Assembly (NCBI GenBank): GCA_028282925.1
Contig: JANQGV010000027.1
Span: 1 to 40,380 of the forward strand
Direction: 5' to 3'
Length of the DNA: 40,380 nucleotides
Source: Thermodesulfobacteriota bacterium
GTDB lineage: Bacteria; Desulfobacterota; WTBG01; CAIYCZ01; CAIRTM01
Shown: in pieces, positions 33,960 through 40,380 of the stretch
Layout of the letters: each line of letters begins with the position of its first letter
How positions within the stretch are numbered: position 1 is the stretch's first letter
The notes under the pieces: generated by a model
Databases searched by the model: none
Told to the model about the DNA's origin: nothing
The model's input: only the letters and a program-made list of their open reading frames with translations
Position numbers and translations under genes: made by a program

Positions 33960-34913
33960 ATGAACAGTCAAAGAAAATTGCCCGGGACGATTTTGCTGAA
34001 GGCTATAATTTATACAGTAATTCTGTATAGTTTTCTGGCCTCGCAACCCCTTTCTGCCTTTGAAAAGGCCGAATCCGGGCTCTTTACCTTCTACTATACA
34101 CCGGCCGACCGCAAAACCGCCGATTTTTTGATACGCAACGGTACTGCCATTGCCCGGGATGTATCGGGCCTGCTGGGCTTTTCCTTTACCGCGGGCATTA
34201 CGGTCTATATTGCCCCGGACAAAAAATCTTTCCTGGCCATGCAGCCTGCCGGGGCCCGGGTTCCCCGCTGGGCCATCGGGGTGGCATACCCTTTAAAAAA
34301 CCGTATTTATTTACTCAAAGGGCCCCGCATAGACATAGAGCGCACCTTTCGGCACGAGTTGAGCCACATCCTGCTGGGCCAGGCCTTCGGCGGCAAGCAC
34401 CGGGTGCCGCGCTGGCTGGATGAAGGGCTGGCAATCATCCAGGCCGGCGAGTGGAGCCTCGACCGGCTTTCAAAAATGACGTTTGCAGTGCTGACCGACC
34501 GGCTTTTACCCATGGAAAGCCTGGCCGAGAGATTTCCGGTCGACCTGCGCAAGGCCGAGATCGCCTATTGCCAGAGTTTCTATTTTATCTCCTTCCTGAA
34601 GGGCGAATTCGGTGAAGCGGCCTTTCAGCGGTTTCTGAAAGAATACAGCAAATACAAGGACTTCGAGCGTGCCATCTGGGAAACCTATCGTATCGGCTGG
34701 TACACGATGGAATCCCGCTGGCTCAAGTATCTCAGCCTGCGCTTCAGTTGGATACCAATCCTGACCAGTTCCGGCTTTCTGTGGTTTATCGCCGGACTGG
34801 TGTTCATTTGGGGCTATCTCCGGAAAAAACAAAAAAGCAGGCAAAAGCTTCAGCAGTGGGCGCTTGAAGAGCGGGCCCTCTACGGTGATGACGACCCCGA
34901 CCTGCGGCACTAA
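33960..34913 (+). CDS. Membrane-anchored gluzincin-type metalloprotease
   Basis: A 317-residue protein with an N-terminal signal or anchor (about residues 10-32), a periplasmic catalytic part with the zinc motif HELSH (132-136) and third ligand Glu155 in WLDEGLA, the gluzincin/peptidase MA pattern, and a C-terminal transmembrane segment (about 266-288) with a short charged cytoplasmic tail. It should cleave periplasmic or membrane proteins; the target is unknown. Only 63 bp separate it from the divergent polA, so the promoters share that gap. A hairpin terminator follows. The open frame extends far upstream, antisense to polA, but the signal peptide defines the true start. Confidence 0.87.
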   Translation: MNSQRKLPGTILLKAIIYTVILYSFLASQPLSAFEKAESGLFTFYYTPADRKTADFLIRNGTAIARDVSGLLGFSFTAGITVYIAPDKKSFLAMQPAGARVPRWAIGVAYPLKNRIYLLKGPRIDIERTFRHELSHILLGQAFGGKHRVPRWLDEGLAIIQAGEWSLDRLSKMTFAVLTDRLLPMESLAERFPVDLRKAEIAYCQSFYFISFLKGEFGEAAFQRFLKEYSKYKDFERAIWETYRIGWYTMESRWLKYLSLRFSWIPILTSSGFLWFIAGLVFIWGYLRKKQKSRQKLQQWALEERALYGDDDPDLRH

Positions 34914-34962
34914 TCCCGAAGCAATCCCTAACTGCCTAAAATAGTGTTATTTTTGCCGGAAG

Positions 34963-35001
34963 AACCCGCTGCCGGAACCGAGCCTTTCAGCGGGGTTTTT
35001 C
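34963..35001 (+). terminator. Intrinsic terminator after the gluzincin gene
   Basis: Arms CCCGCTG (34965-34971) and CAGCGGG (34988-34994) enclose a 16-base loop and are followed by GTTTTT, a usual Rho-independent layout, 50 bp past the stop codon. Confidence 0.7.
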
Positions 35002-35186
35002 TTGACTAAACCGGGGAATAATTATAATATGCATAACTTATACTTTGTAAAATACATTCTTAGGCTGTAAAGAAAGCTCTCTTTTTCGCAGGCTAAAAAT
35101 ATTTCGGATGCTCGTGGGAACCCCCCATTTTGTCGTAGACCCGCTCATGGGTTAAACAAGGCCTGTCGTAATACCATAGTTAAGGG

Positions 35187-35309
35187 AGACAGTTGGAGAA
35201 TGTTCAGATACAAGGCGCGCGAAACCCTGAGAAATGAGGTGTACTTGTTTGTACGTTGCAGTGACGAAGGGTGAGCGCAACACAGTATATGGACTTTGTC
35301 CGACTGTCT
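35187..35309. repeat. Palindromic repeat element, family 2, copy 2
   Basis: A 123-bp element with 11-bp ends AGACAGTTGGA (35187-35197) and TCCGACTGTCT (35299-35309) that pair with one G-T. The block 35195-35220 is identical to copy 1, but the interior is different: ACCCT/AGGGT around GTAC-ttgttt-GTAC. The rest of the gap 34914-35360 has no gene. Confidence 0.75.
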
Positions 35310-35360
35310 ACCAGAGTTTTTTGGTCAGCCTTCCAGTAATTCTATGAAAGGAGAAAATGA

Positions 35361-36914
35361 ATGGGAAAGAATAGTGAGAAAATAGAGGACCTGAAAGCCA
35401 GAAAAGCGAAAATAGCTCAGATGGGAGGAGAAAAGGCGATTGGGAGCCAGAAATCCAAGGGAAAGATGACGGCTCGTGATCGTATCAACTATTTTTTCGA
35501 TCCGGGAACCTTCCAGGAAATCGATATGTTTGTAAAGCACCGCTGCAGTTACTTCAACATGCAGAAAACCGATATTCCGGCCGATGGTGTTATCACCGGC
35601 TATGGTAAAGTAAACGGCCGCACCGTTTATATCTTTGCCCAGGATTTTACCGCCCGTGGCGGCTCCCTCGGCGAAATGCACGCCCGCAAAATCACCAAAA
35701 TCCAGGATCTGGCCATGAAAGCCGGCTGCCCCTGCATCGGCCTGAACGACTCCGGCGGTGCCCGCATCCAGGAAGGTATCGACTCCCTGTTCGGGTTCGG
35801 CGAAATCTTTTTCCGCAATTCCTCCGCTTCGGGCGTCATCCCCCAGATCAGTTGTATCATGGGCCCCACCGCCGGCGGCGCCGTGTATTCCCCGGCCATG
35901 ACCGACTTTATCTTCATGGTAAAAAATTCCAGCTACATGTACATAACCGGCCCCGAGGTCGTCAAGGCCGTTATGGGCGAAGTGGTCAGCCACGAGGAAC
36001 TTGGCGGCGCCATGGCCCACAGTACCAAAAGCGGTGTCTGCCAGTTTGCCGCTGAAAACGACGAGCATGCCCTTGATACGATCAAAGAACTGCTGTCCTA
36101 CATTCCGTCAAACAACATGGAAGATCCTCCCATAGTTGATACCGGCGACGGCCCGGAACGTCTCAGTCCGGAACTCGATTCCCTGATACCGGATGAACCC
36201 AACCAGGCCTACGACATTAAAGACGTTATCCGTGGTCTTGTGGACAACGGTGAATTTTTTGAAACCCATGAACATTTTGCAAAAAACATCGTGGTCTGCT
36301 TTGCCCGTCTGAACGGCGAGACCATCGGCATCATCGCCAACCAGCCCAACGTGCTGGGTGGTGCCCTTGATGTTGACGCCTCCGATAAAGCAACCCGCCA
36401 CATCCGCTTCTGCGACGCGTTCAACATTCCGCTGCTGACCATCGTTGACGTGCCCGGCTACATGCCCGGTTGCGACCAGGAATGGAACGGCATTATCCGC
36501 CATGGTGCCAAGCTGCTGTGGTGCTATTCAGAGGCAACCGTGCCCAAGATGACCCTGATCACACGCAAAGCTTACGGCGGTGCCTACATCGCCATGTGCA
36601 GTAAGCACCTTGGTTCCGACTTTGTCTATGCCTGGCCGTCATCCGAAATCGCCGTTATGGGTGCCGCCGGTGCCGCCAATATCATCCACCGCAAAGAAAT
36701 CAAAGGTGCGGAAGATCCCAAGGCCAAACGGACCGAGAAGATCCAGGAATACGAAGAGCTGTTCTCCAACCCGTTTATCGCCGGTAACCGCGGCTTCGTT
36801 GACGACATTCTGCTGCCGTCCGAGACCCGCAAGGTTCTCATCCGCTCCCTGGAAGCCATGCGCAACAAACGCGAAGTACGGCCCGCTAAAAAACACGGCA
36901 ACATCCCCATGTAA
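35361..36914 (+). CDS. Biotin-dependent acyl-CoA carboxyltransferase subunit (propionyl-CoA carboxylase beta / methylmalonyl-CoA decarboxylase alpha type)
   Basis: A 517-residue crotonase-fold carboxyltransferase that moves the carboxyl group between carboxybiotin and an acyl-CoA. The N-terminal KMTARDRINYFFD, acyl-CoA oxyanion segment GGARIQEG, GPTAGGAVYSPAMTDF, and C-terminal VDVPGYMPG and RKAYGGAYIAM are typical. At the position where propionyl-CoA carboxylases usually have Asp (AYGGAYD), Ile410 is found, as in methylmalonyl-CoA decarboxylases, so decarboxylation or another acyl-CoA is possible. No biotin carboxylase or biotin carrier gene is next to it. GAAAGGAG precedes the ATG, and a strong terminator follows directly, so it is a single-gene unit on this side. 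Confidence 0.92.
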   Translation: MGKNSEKIEDLKARKAKIAQMGGEKAIGSQKSKGKMTARDRINYFFDPGTFQEIDMFVKHRCSYFNMQKTDIPADGVITGYGKVNGRTVYIFAQDFTARGGSLGEMHARKITKIQDLAMKAGCPCIGLNDSGGARIQEGIDSLFGFGEIFFRNSSASGVIPQISCIMGPTAGGAVYSPAMTDFIFMVKNSSYMYITGPEVVKAVMGEVVSHEELGGAMAHSTKSGVCQFAAENDEHALDTIKELLSYIPSNNMEDPPIVDTGDGPERLSPELDSLIPDEPNQAYDIKDVIRGLVDNGEFFETHEHFAKNIVVCFARLNGETIGIIANQPNVLGGALDVDASDKATRHIRFCDAFNIPLLTIVDVPGYMPGCDQEWNGIIRHGAKLLWCYSEATVPKMTLITRKAYGGAYIAMCSKHLGSDFVYAWPSSEIAVMGAAGAANIIHRKEIKGAEDPKAKRTEKIQEYEELFSNPFIAGNRGFVDDILLPSETRKVLIRSLEAMRNKREVRPAKKHGNIPM

Positions 36915-36936
36915 CCGTATTGATAATGAAAACCTT

Positions 36937-36979
36937 AAAAGCCCTGTGGACACCTCTTCATGTCCACAGGGCTTTTTTT
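36937..36979 (+). terminator. Strong intrinsic terminator after the carboxyltransferase gene
   Basis: A 14-bp perfect stem (AAGCCCTGTGGACA at 36939-36952 with 36961-36974), 8-base loop and seven T residues. It ends the carboxyltransferase transcript and separates it from the penicillin-binding gene. Confidence 0.92.
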
Positions 36980-37083
36980 ATCCGTCGCCGGGTAATTTTT
37001 CACAAAACCCCTTAAATCCCTTGACTTTTCTTTATAAGTACAGTACTGATAGTAGCCAGCCACGGACTTTCAAAAATTTTCGC

Positions 37084-38451
37084 ATGAAAAACGACTATCT
37101 GACACTATATCGGGCCCGTATCGGCAATTTCGTTACGGCGTGGAAACAGTACCAGTTGCACAAAATCGGTTTTGCTGTTGTTTTTGTCGTTGCCCTTGTG
37201 GGGCTGGCCGCCATTGCCTGCATAGCCGGACCGGCCGTCGGCAAACGCCTGGATTCCGTAGCTGCCGCCCCCGTGGAGCCCCAACCCCCGGCTCTCGATC
37301 TTGCCGGTCTTGTCGAAGATGATTATTTCTACCGCCCGGAGCAGGCAAACGGTTTTACCCGTGAACTGAACGGCGAAACCGTTTCGGTGCAAACAACCCT
37401 CGACCCGGACATGCAGCAGTATCTGCTTAAACTGTTCCGGAGGCACCGGCCCTATGTAGCCGCTGCCGTAGTGCTTGACGCCCGAAACGGCGCGGTGCTG
37501 GCCATGGCCAACTACCGTGGTGACGATGCCGAGGACGGGCTGTTGCCCGACCCGCAGAAAAATCTGTGTATTTCAGCCGGATTTCCGGCGGCTTCCCTCA
37601 TAAAGATTGTCACCGCCGCCGCGGTTGTTGAAAAGAAACAGTTCTCGGCCGACAACACCCTGCCGGTCTCCGGCCGTAACTATACCCTGTACAAACACCA
37701 GTTGGGCCTGAAGCGCGCGCGCTTTCGCTCACGGCCCGTATCACTGAAGAATGCGTTTTCCAAAAGCATCAACCCCTTTTTCGGAACCCTCGGCATTCAA
37801 TACCTGAAAGCCGAAGAGTTTGCCGAAGTTGCAGAGGCCCTGCTCTTTAATGTGCCGCTGGATTTTGATCTGCCCCTGCGCCCCAGCACAACCTTCACCC
37901 CTGCCGACGATTTTGAAAGCGCCGAGCTTGCCAGCGGCTTCAACACCCGGGCCACCATCTCGCCCCTGCACGCCGCCCTGTTGTCCGCGGCCCCGGCAAA
38001 CAACGGTAAGATCATGCGGCCGTTTCTCATCGACCGGGTGGTTTCGGCAACCGGCAGCGAGTTGTACCGCAGTTCGCGGAGCGTACTGGCCGAACCTCTC
38101 AGTCCCCGCAGCATAGATGAGTTGCGGGAACTTATGCAGGCAACGGTCCGCTCCGGCACCGCCCGCAAACAGTTCCGTTCTTTTCGCCGCCTGCACGCCG
38201 CCCGCAACTGGACCGTGGGAGGCAAAACCGGTGCCATCAATCTGCCCCGTACCTCCCGGCGCTGCGAGTGGTTTTCCGGGTTTGCCGAAAACGGACAGGA
38301 AGGTCTTGCTCTGGCCTGCGTTATCGTCCACCGGGAACTACGCACCAAGCGCCCGTCTTTTTTTGCCGCCCAGTTACTGAAGAAACACATCCGCACGAAA
38401 GCCAAAGCCACCCGCATGGCCAAAGCCGACAAAAAGGGCGGCACATCATAA
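37084..38451 (+). CDS. Penicillin-binding transpeptidase-domain protein
   Basis: A 455-residue membrane-anchored D,D-transpeptidase-like protein. A transmembrane segment lies at about residues 27-50, followed by a short Pro/Ala-rich linker and the penicillin-binding domain. The three active-site motifs are intact: SLIK (Ser171, Lys174), SIN (228-230) and KTG (381-383). There is no glycosyltransferase domain and no long pedestal domain as in FtsI or PBP2, so it is an unusually compact class B-like protein. It would cross-link peptidoglycan in the periplasm. No clear ribosome binding site; TTGACT at 37021 is a possible -35 box. The open frame upstream, out of phase with the carboxyltransferase, is not coding. 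Confidence 0.88.
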   Translation: MKNDYLTLYRARIGNFVTAWKQYQLHKIGFAVVFVVALVGLAAIACIAGPAVGKRLDSVAAAPVEPQPPALDLAGLVEDDYFYRPEQANGFTRELNGETVSVQTTLDPDMQQYLLKLFRRHRPYVAAAVVLDARNGAVLAMANYRGDDAEDGLLPDPQKNLCISAGFPAASLIKIVTAAAVVEKKQFSADNTLPVSGRNYTLYKHQLGLKRARFRSRPVSLKNAFSKSINPFFGTLGIQYLKAEEFAEVAEALLFNVPLDFDLPLRPSTTFTPADDFESAELASGFNTRATISPLHAALLSAAPANNGKIMRPFLIDRVVSATGSELYRSSRSVLAEPLSPRSIDELRELMQATVRSGTARKQFRSFRRLHAARNWTVGGKTGAINLPRTSRRCEWFSGFAENGQEGLALACVIVHRELRTKRPSFFAAQLLKKHIRTKAKATRMAKADKKGGTS

Positions 38452-38492
38452 TATCTAAAGTAATAATCTTCACTCAGAGCGGCAGGCCTTAA

Positions 38493-38850
38493 ATAGCTCC
38501 CCAGAGGGGGCTAAAATTAAAACGCTATTGCATGCTTTTTCCTTTGATTAATTACGGGCTTCCTTAATTCCCATTGCAACGCAGCCGAGTGCAACGATTT
38601 AAGGAGGAAACAAGGGTCGACATGTTTGAGCCCCGTTTTTCAGGGGCGAGTTTGTTGACCCGCCGACTGAAATCGTGCCGCGAGGGAATCCCGCCTGACA
38701 AGGCGGGACAAGTTGCAGGGTGGCCTTTCTTTTGCATCCTTTTCTTTGGCCAGCAAAGAAAAGGATGAGAAGACGCGAAGCGTCTTATTAAAAGGGTCCC
38801 CCGGACCGAGAAAACCTCTCCGGGTCACTGCCAAAGGCGGTGGGTTTTAT
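38493..38850 (+). repeat. Structured intergenic repeat, family 1, copy C
   Basis: Third copy, in the same orientation as A and B, downstream of the penicillin-binding gene. The leader has an AGC-CCCC/GGGG-GCT hairpin (38493-38512). The core starts at 38574. Hairpins: CCCGCC/GGCGGG (38690-38706 region), ATCCTTTTCTTTG (38736-38748) with 38754-38766 (13 bp), AAGACGC/GCGTCTT (38770-38786 region), CCCGGA/TCCGGG (38800/38819), CACTGCC/GGCGGTG (38826/38836). Confidence 0.85.
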
Positions 38851-38899
38851 TATAAACGAATAATTGAATTTGACCGGCCTTACCGTTATCGGCACAGGC

Positions 38900-39070
38900 T
38901 CAGTACACTTCATAGAGAAACGGCGGGTAGGCGTAGTTCGGCAAATCGTAGCGCTGTGCCGACTGATACATCCGGGAAGTGACAACCCCGTTATGCAGCA
39001 GTGACGACACAGGCAGAACAGTCAGGGCCAAAAGCAGAATCACCAGTATTTGTTCAATACATTTATTCAT
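38900..39070 (-). CDS. Small membrane or secreted protein
   Basis: A 56-residue protein with a hydrophobic segment at about residues 6-24 and a short Tyr-rich tail (SAQRYDLPNYAYPP). The start ATG at 39070 has the strong ribosome binding site GAGGAGG with good spacing, the best evidence that it is real. The topology suggests a single-pass inner-membrane protein or a signal-anchored peptide; I do not recognise the family. It stands alone between copy C of the structured repeat and the divergent asparagine synthase gene. Confidence 0.65.
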   Translation of the reverse strand: MNKCIEQILVILLLALTVLPVSSLLHNGVVTSRMYQSAQRYDLPNYAYPPFLYEVY

Positions 39071-39248
39071 GTCTAAACCTCCTCTATTAATATACTGTTT
39101 GTTTTTAATTGTCTTGCATAGGTAACATTCTATGTCTTTCAATATAGCCGGGGAAAATTAATGTACATTAAAAGCGGTTTTAAATATGTGTTAAAACCCC
39201 TTGTAATTTGTTAAGTATTTACATTTTTCCGGTTAAAAAGCCTTTTGC

Positions 39249-39276
39249 TTGACACCCTAAACCCGTTTGCTATAAC
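39249..39276 (+). promoter_or_regulatory. Likely sigma-70 promoter of asnB
   Basis: TTGACA (39249-39254) is identical to the -35 consensus and TATAAC (39271-39276) is one base from the -10 consensus, with a 16-bp spacer, about 62 bp ahead of the asnB start. Further upstream an 8-bp palindrome GGTTTTAA/TTAAAACC (39176-39198) could be a regulatory site. Confidence 0.65.
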
Positions 39277-39338
39277 TAGCTTCAGGCTCCGGCCGTCACA
39301 AAGAAGAAAAAACAGATACCCTTTGGAATTGTCTCGAC

Positions 39339-40380
39339 ATGTGCGGAATTGCGGGAATATATAATAAAAACGGAGTTGCGACCGGGCGCGAGGTTATTGA
39401 AAGCATGTCGGAGGCCATTGCCCACCGCGGCCCCGATGCAGCCGGGTTTCATATCGATGCCTGCGTGCAGCTTGCCTCTCGCCGCTTGAGTATTATCGAT
39501 CTGGATGCCGGGGCTCAGCCGATTTACAGTCCCGACAAAAACCTCTGCATTGTCTACAACGGCGAAATCTATAACTATAAATCCCTGCGCAAAGAGCTTG
39601 CCGGTTCCGGCTACCCCTTTCAGACCCACACCGATACGGAAGTGGTGCTGGCGGCCTACAGCACGTGGGGCCCGCAGTGTCTGAACCGCTTCAAAGGTAT
39701 GTTTGCCATTGCCGTATATAATAAGAAGAAAAAAGAGCTTTTCCTGGCCCGCGACCGGTTCGGCATTAAGCCGCTCTATTTTTCGGAACTTCCGGACGGA
39801 AGCTTCCTGTTTGCCTCGGAAATCAAGGCCCTGCTGCGCTGTCCCGGTCTTACCCGGCAATTGCACCCCCGGGCAATCGACAACATGTTGACCTATGGAT
39901 TCAACATTGCACCGCATACTTTTTTTGAGAACATACACCAGGTGTTGCCCGGCCGCTACATAACCCTCTCGCCCGGCAGCCGGACCGAAAAAGAGTACTG
40001 GGATATAGACCTGGAATCACCCCTGATCCTTTCCGAACCGGACGACCTGGCCGCCATGCTACGGGAGCGCTTTGCGCAATCGGTTGAGGAAAGTTTGGTT
40101 GCCGACGTGCCGGTGGCAGCTTATCTGAGCGGCGGCATAGACTCAAGCGCTGTAACCGGAGCCTATTCCCGGGCCGGCAGCGAAACGGTTAAAACAATCA
40201 CCATTACCTTCGACGATGCCGGGTATGATGAATCCATGTATTCCCGCACGGTTTCCGAAGCGTTCCGGACCGAGAACATCGAATTTCGGTGTGAAATCAG
40301 CCCGGATGACATCCGCAGCCTGGTCTATTACCTTGAAAACCCCCTGGTCAGCCTGCTCAACCTGCCCCTGTTCCTGCTTT
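39339..40380 (+). CDS. asnB: Asparagine synthase (glutamine-hydrolysing), 5' part
   Basis: The first 347 codons of an open gene that runs past the window edge. Met-Cys2-Gly-Ile at the N-terminus gives the Cys nucleophile of the class II glutaminase domain (about 2-190, with HRGPDA, VYNGEIYNY and ARDRFGIKPLYF). The ATP-pyrophosphatase domain follows, with its PP-loop SGGIDSSAV. It would make asparagine from aspartate and glutamine, or amidate a polysaccharide precursor, a role some family members have; the lost C-terminus would help decide. A strong promoter is upstream. Confidence 0.9.
   Translation, partial: MCGIAGIYNKNGVATGREVIESMSEAIAHRGPDAAGFHIDACVQLASRRLSIIDLDAGAQPIYSPDKNLCIVYNGEIYNYKSLRKELAGSGYPFQTHTDTEVVLAAYSTWGPQCLNRFKGMFAIAVYNKKKKELFLARDRFGIKPLYFSELPDGSFLFASEIKALLRCPGLTRQLHPRAIDNMLTYGFNIAPHTFFENIHQVLPGRYITLSPGSRTEKEYWDIDLESPLILSEPDDLAAMLRERFAQSVEESLVADVPVAAYLSGGIDSSAVTGAYSRAGSETVKTITITFDDAGYDESMYSRTVSEAFRTENIEFRCEISPDDIRSLVYYLENPLVSLLNLPLFLL

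Noticed and set aside
36580-37083. Upstream extension of the penicillin-binding protein frame
   Set aside because: It overlaps the carboxyltransferase gene and passes through its strong terminator; the anchor segment begins after the ATG at 37084.

Overview
The window reads as chromosome of a Gram-negative bacterium, most likely a member of the Desulfobacterota (a deltaproteobacterial sulfate-reducer type). The support is indirect. There is an LPS heptose epimerase (hldD) and a TonB-dependent outer-membrane receptor. There is a biotin-dependent acyl-CoA carboxyltransferase of the propionyl/methylmalonyl-CoA type and a class II fumarase. Signalling genes include REC/GAF/HD-GYP, FHA plus sigma-54 AAA+, CHASE8-PAS-histidine kinase-REC, and a REC protein with a CxxC/CPxC tail. 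No rRNA, tRNA, CRISPR array, phage gene or intact transposase was seen.

Layout. 1-5 kb: fumC, an orphan lipoprotein and a REC-GAF-HD-GYP regulator. 5-8 kb: a 4HBT thioesterase, a small unknown protein, a FMN-binding-like protein, and a minus-strand set of aldehyde dehydrogenase, nucleoside deaminase and DUF488. A broken second copy of part of DUF488 lies 2.2 kb away in inverted orientation. 10-16 kb: an FHA/sigma-54 activator, a J-domain miniprotein, a spondin-domain lipoprotein, a frameshifted small secreted protein, two methyltransferases and a DUF1846 protein. 16.5-19.7 kb: a minus-strand run of membrane protein, DjlA-like co-chaperone, zinc-ribbon protein, Smr protein and TPR protein. 20-25.2 kb: a TonB receptor, a YfiR-family periplasmic protein and a CHASE8 hybrid histidine kinase, which look like one outer-membrane-to-cytoplasm signalling unit. 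25.6-30.7 kb, minus strand: a TPR-like protein, a J-like/HTH fusion, a MinD/ParA ATPase, a REC protein, hldD and an alpha/beta hydrolase. 31-40 kb: polA, a divergent membrane-anchored gluzincin, an acyl-CoA carboxyltransferase with a strong terminator, a penicillin-binding transpeptidase, a 56-residue membrane protein and the start of an asparagine synthase cut by the window edge.

The most unusual content is intergenic. Three copies of a large structured repeat (about 280-450 bp, all in the same orientation) lie at about 25.3, 30.8 and 38.5 kb. Their 5' halves are nearly identical. Their 3' halves differ in sequence but keep a matching series of hairpins through paired base changes, so selection seems to act on a folded RNA or single-stranded DNA and not on a protein. 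A second, unrelated family of palindromic elements (about 110-125 bp) has two copies, at 28.0 and 35.2 kb. They share an identical 26-bp block near the left end and have different interiors.
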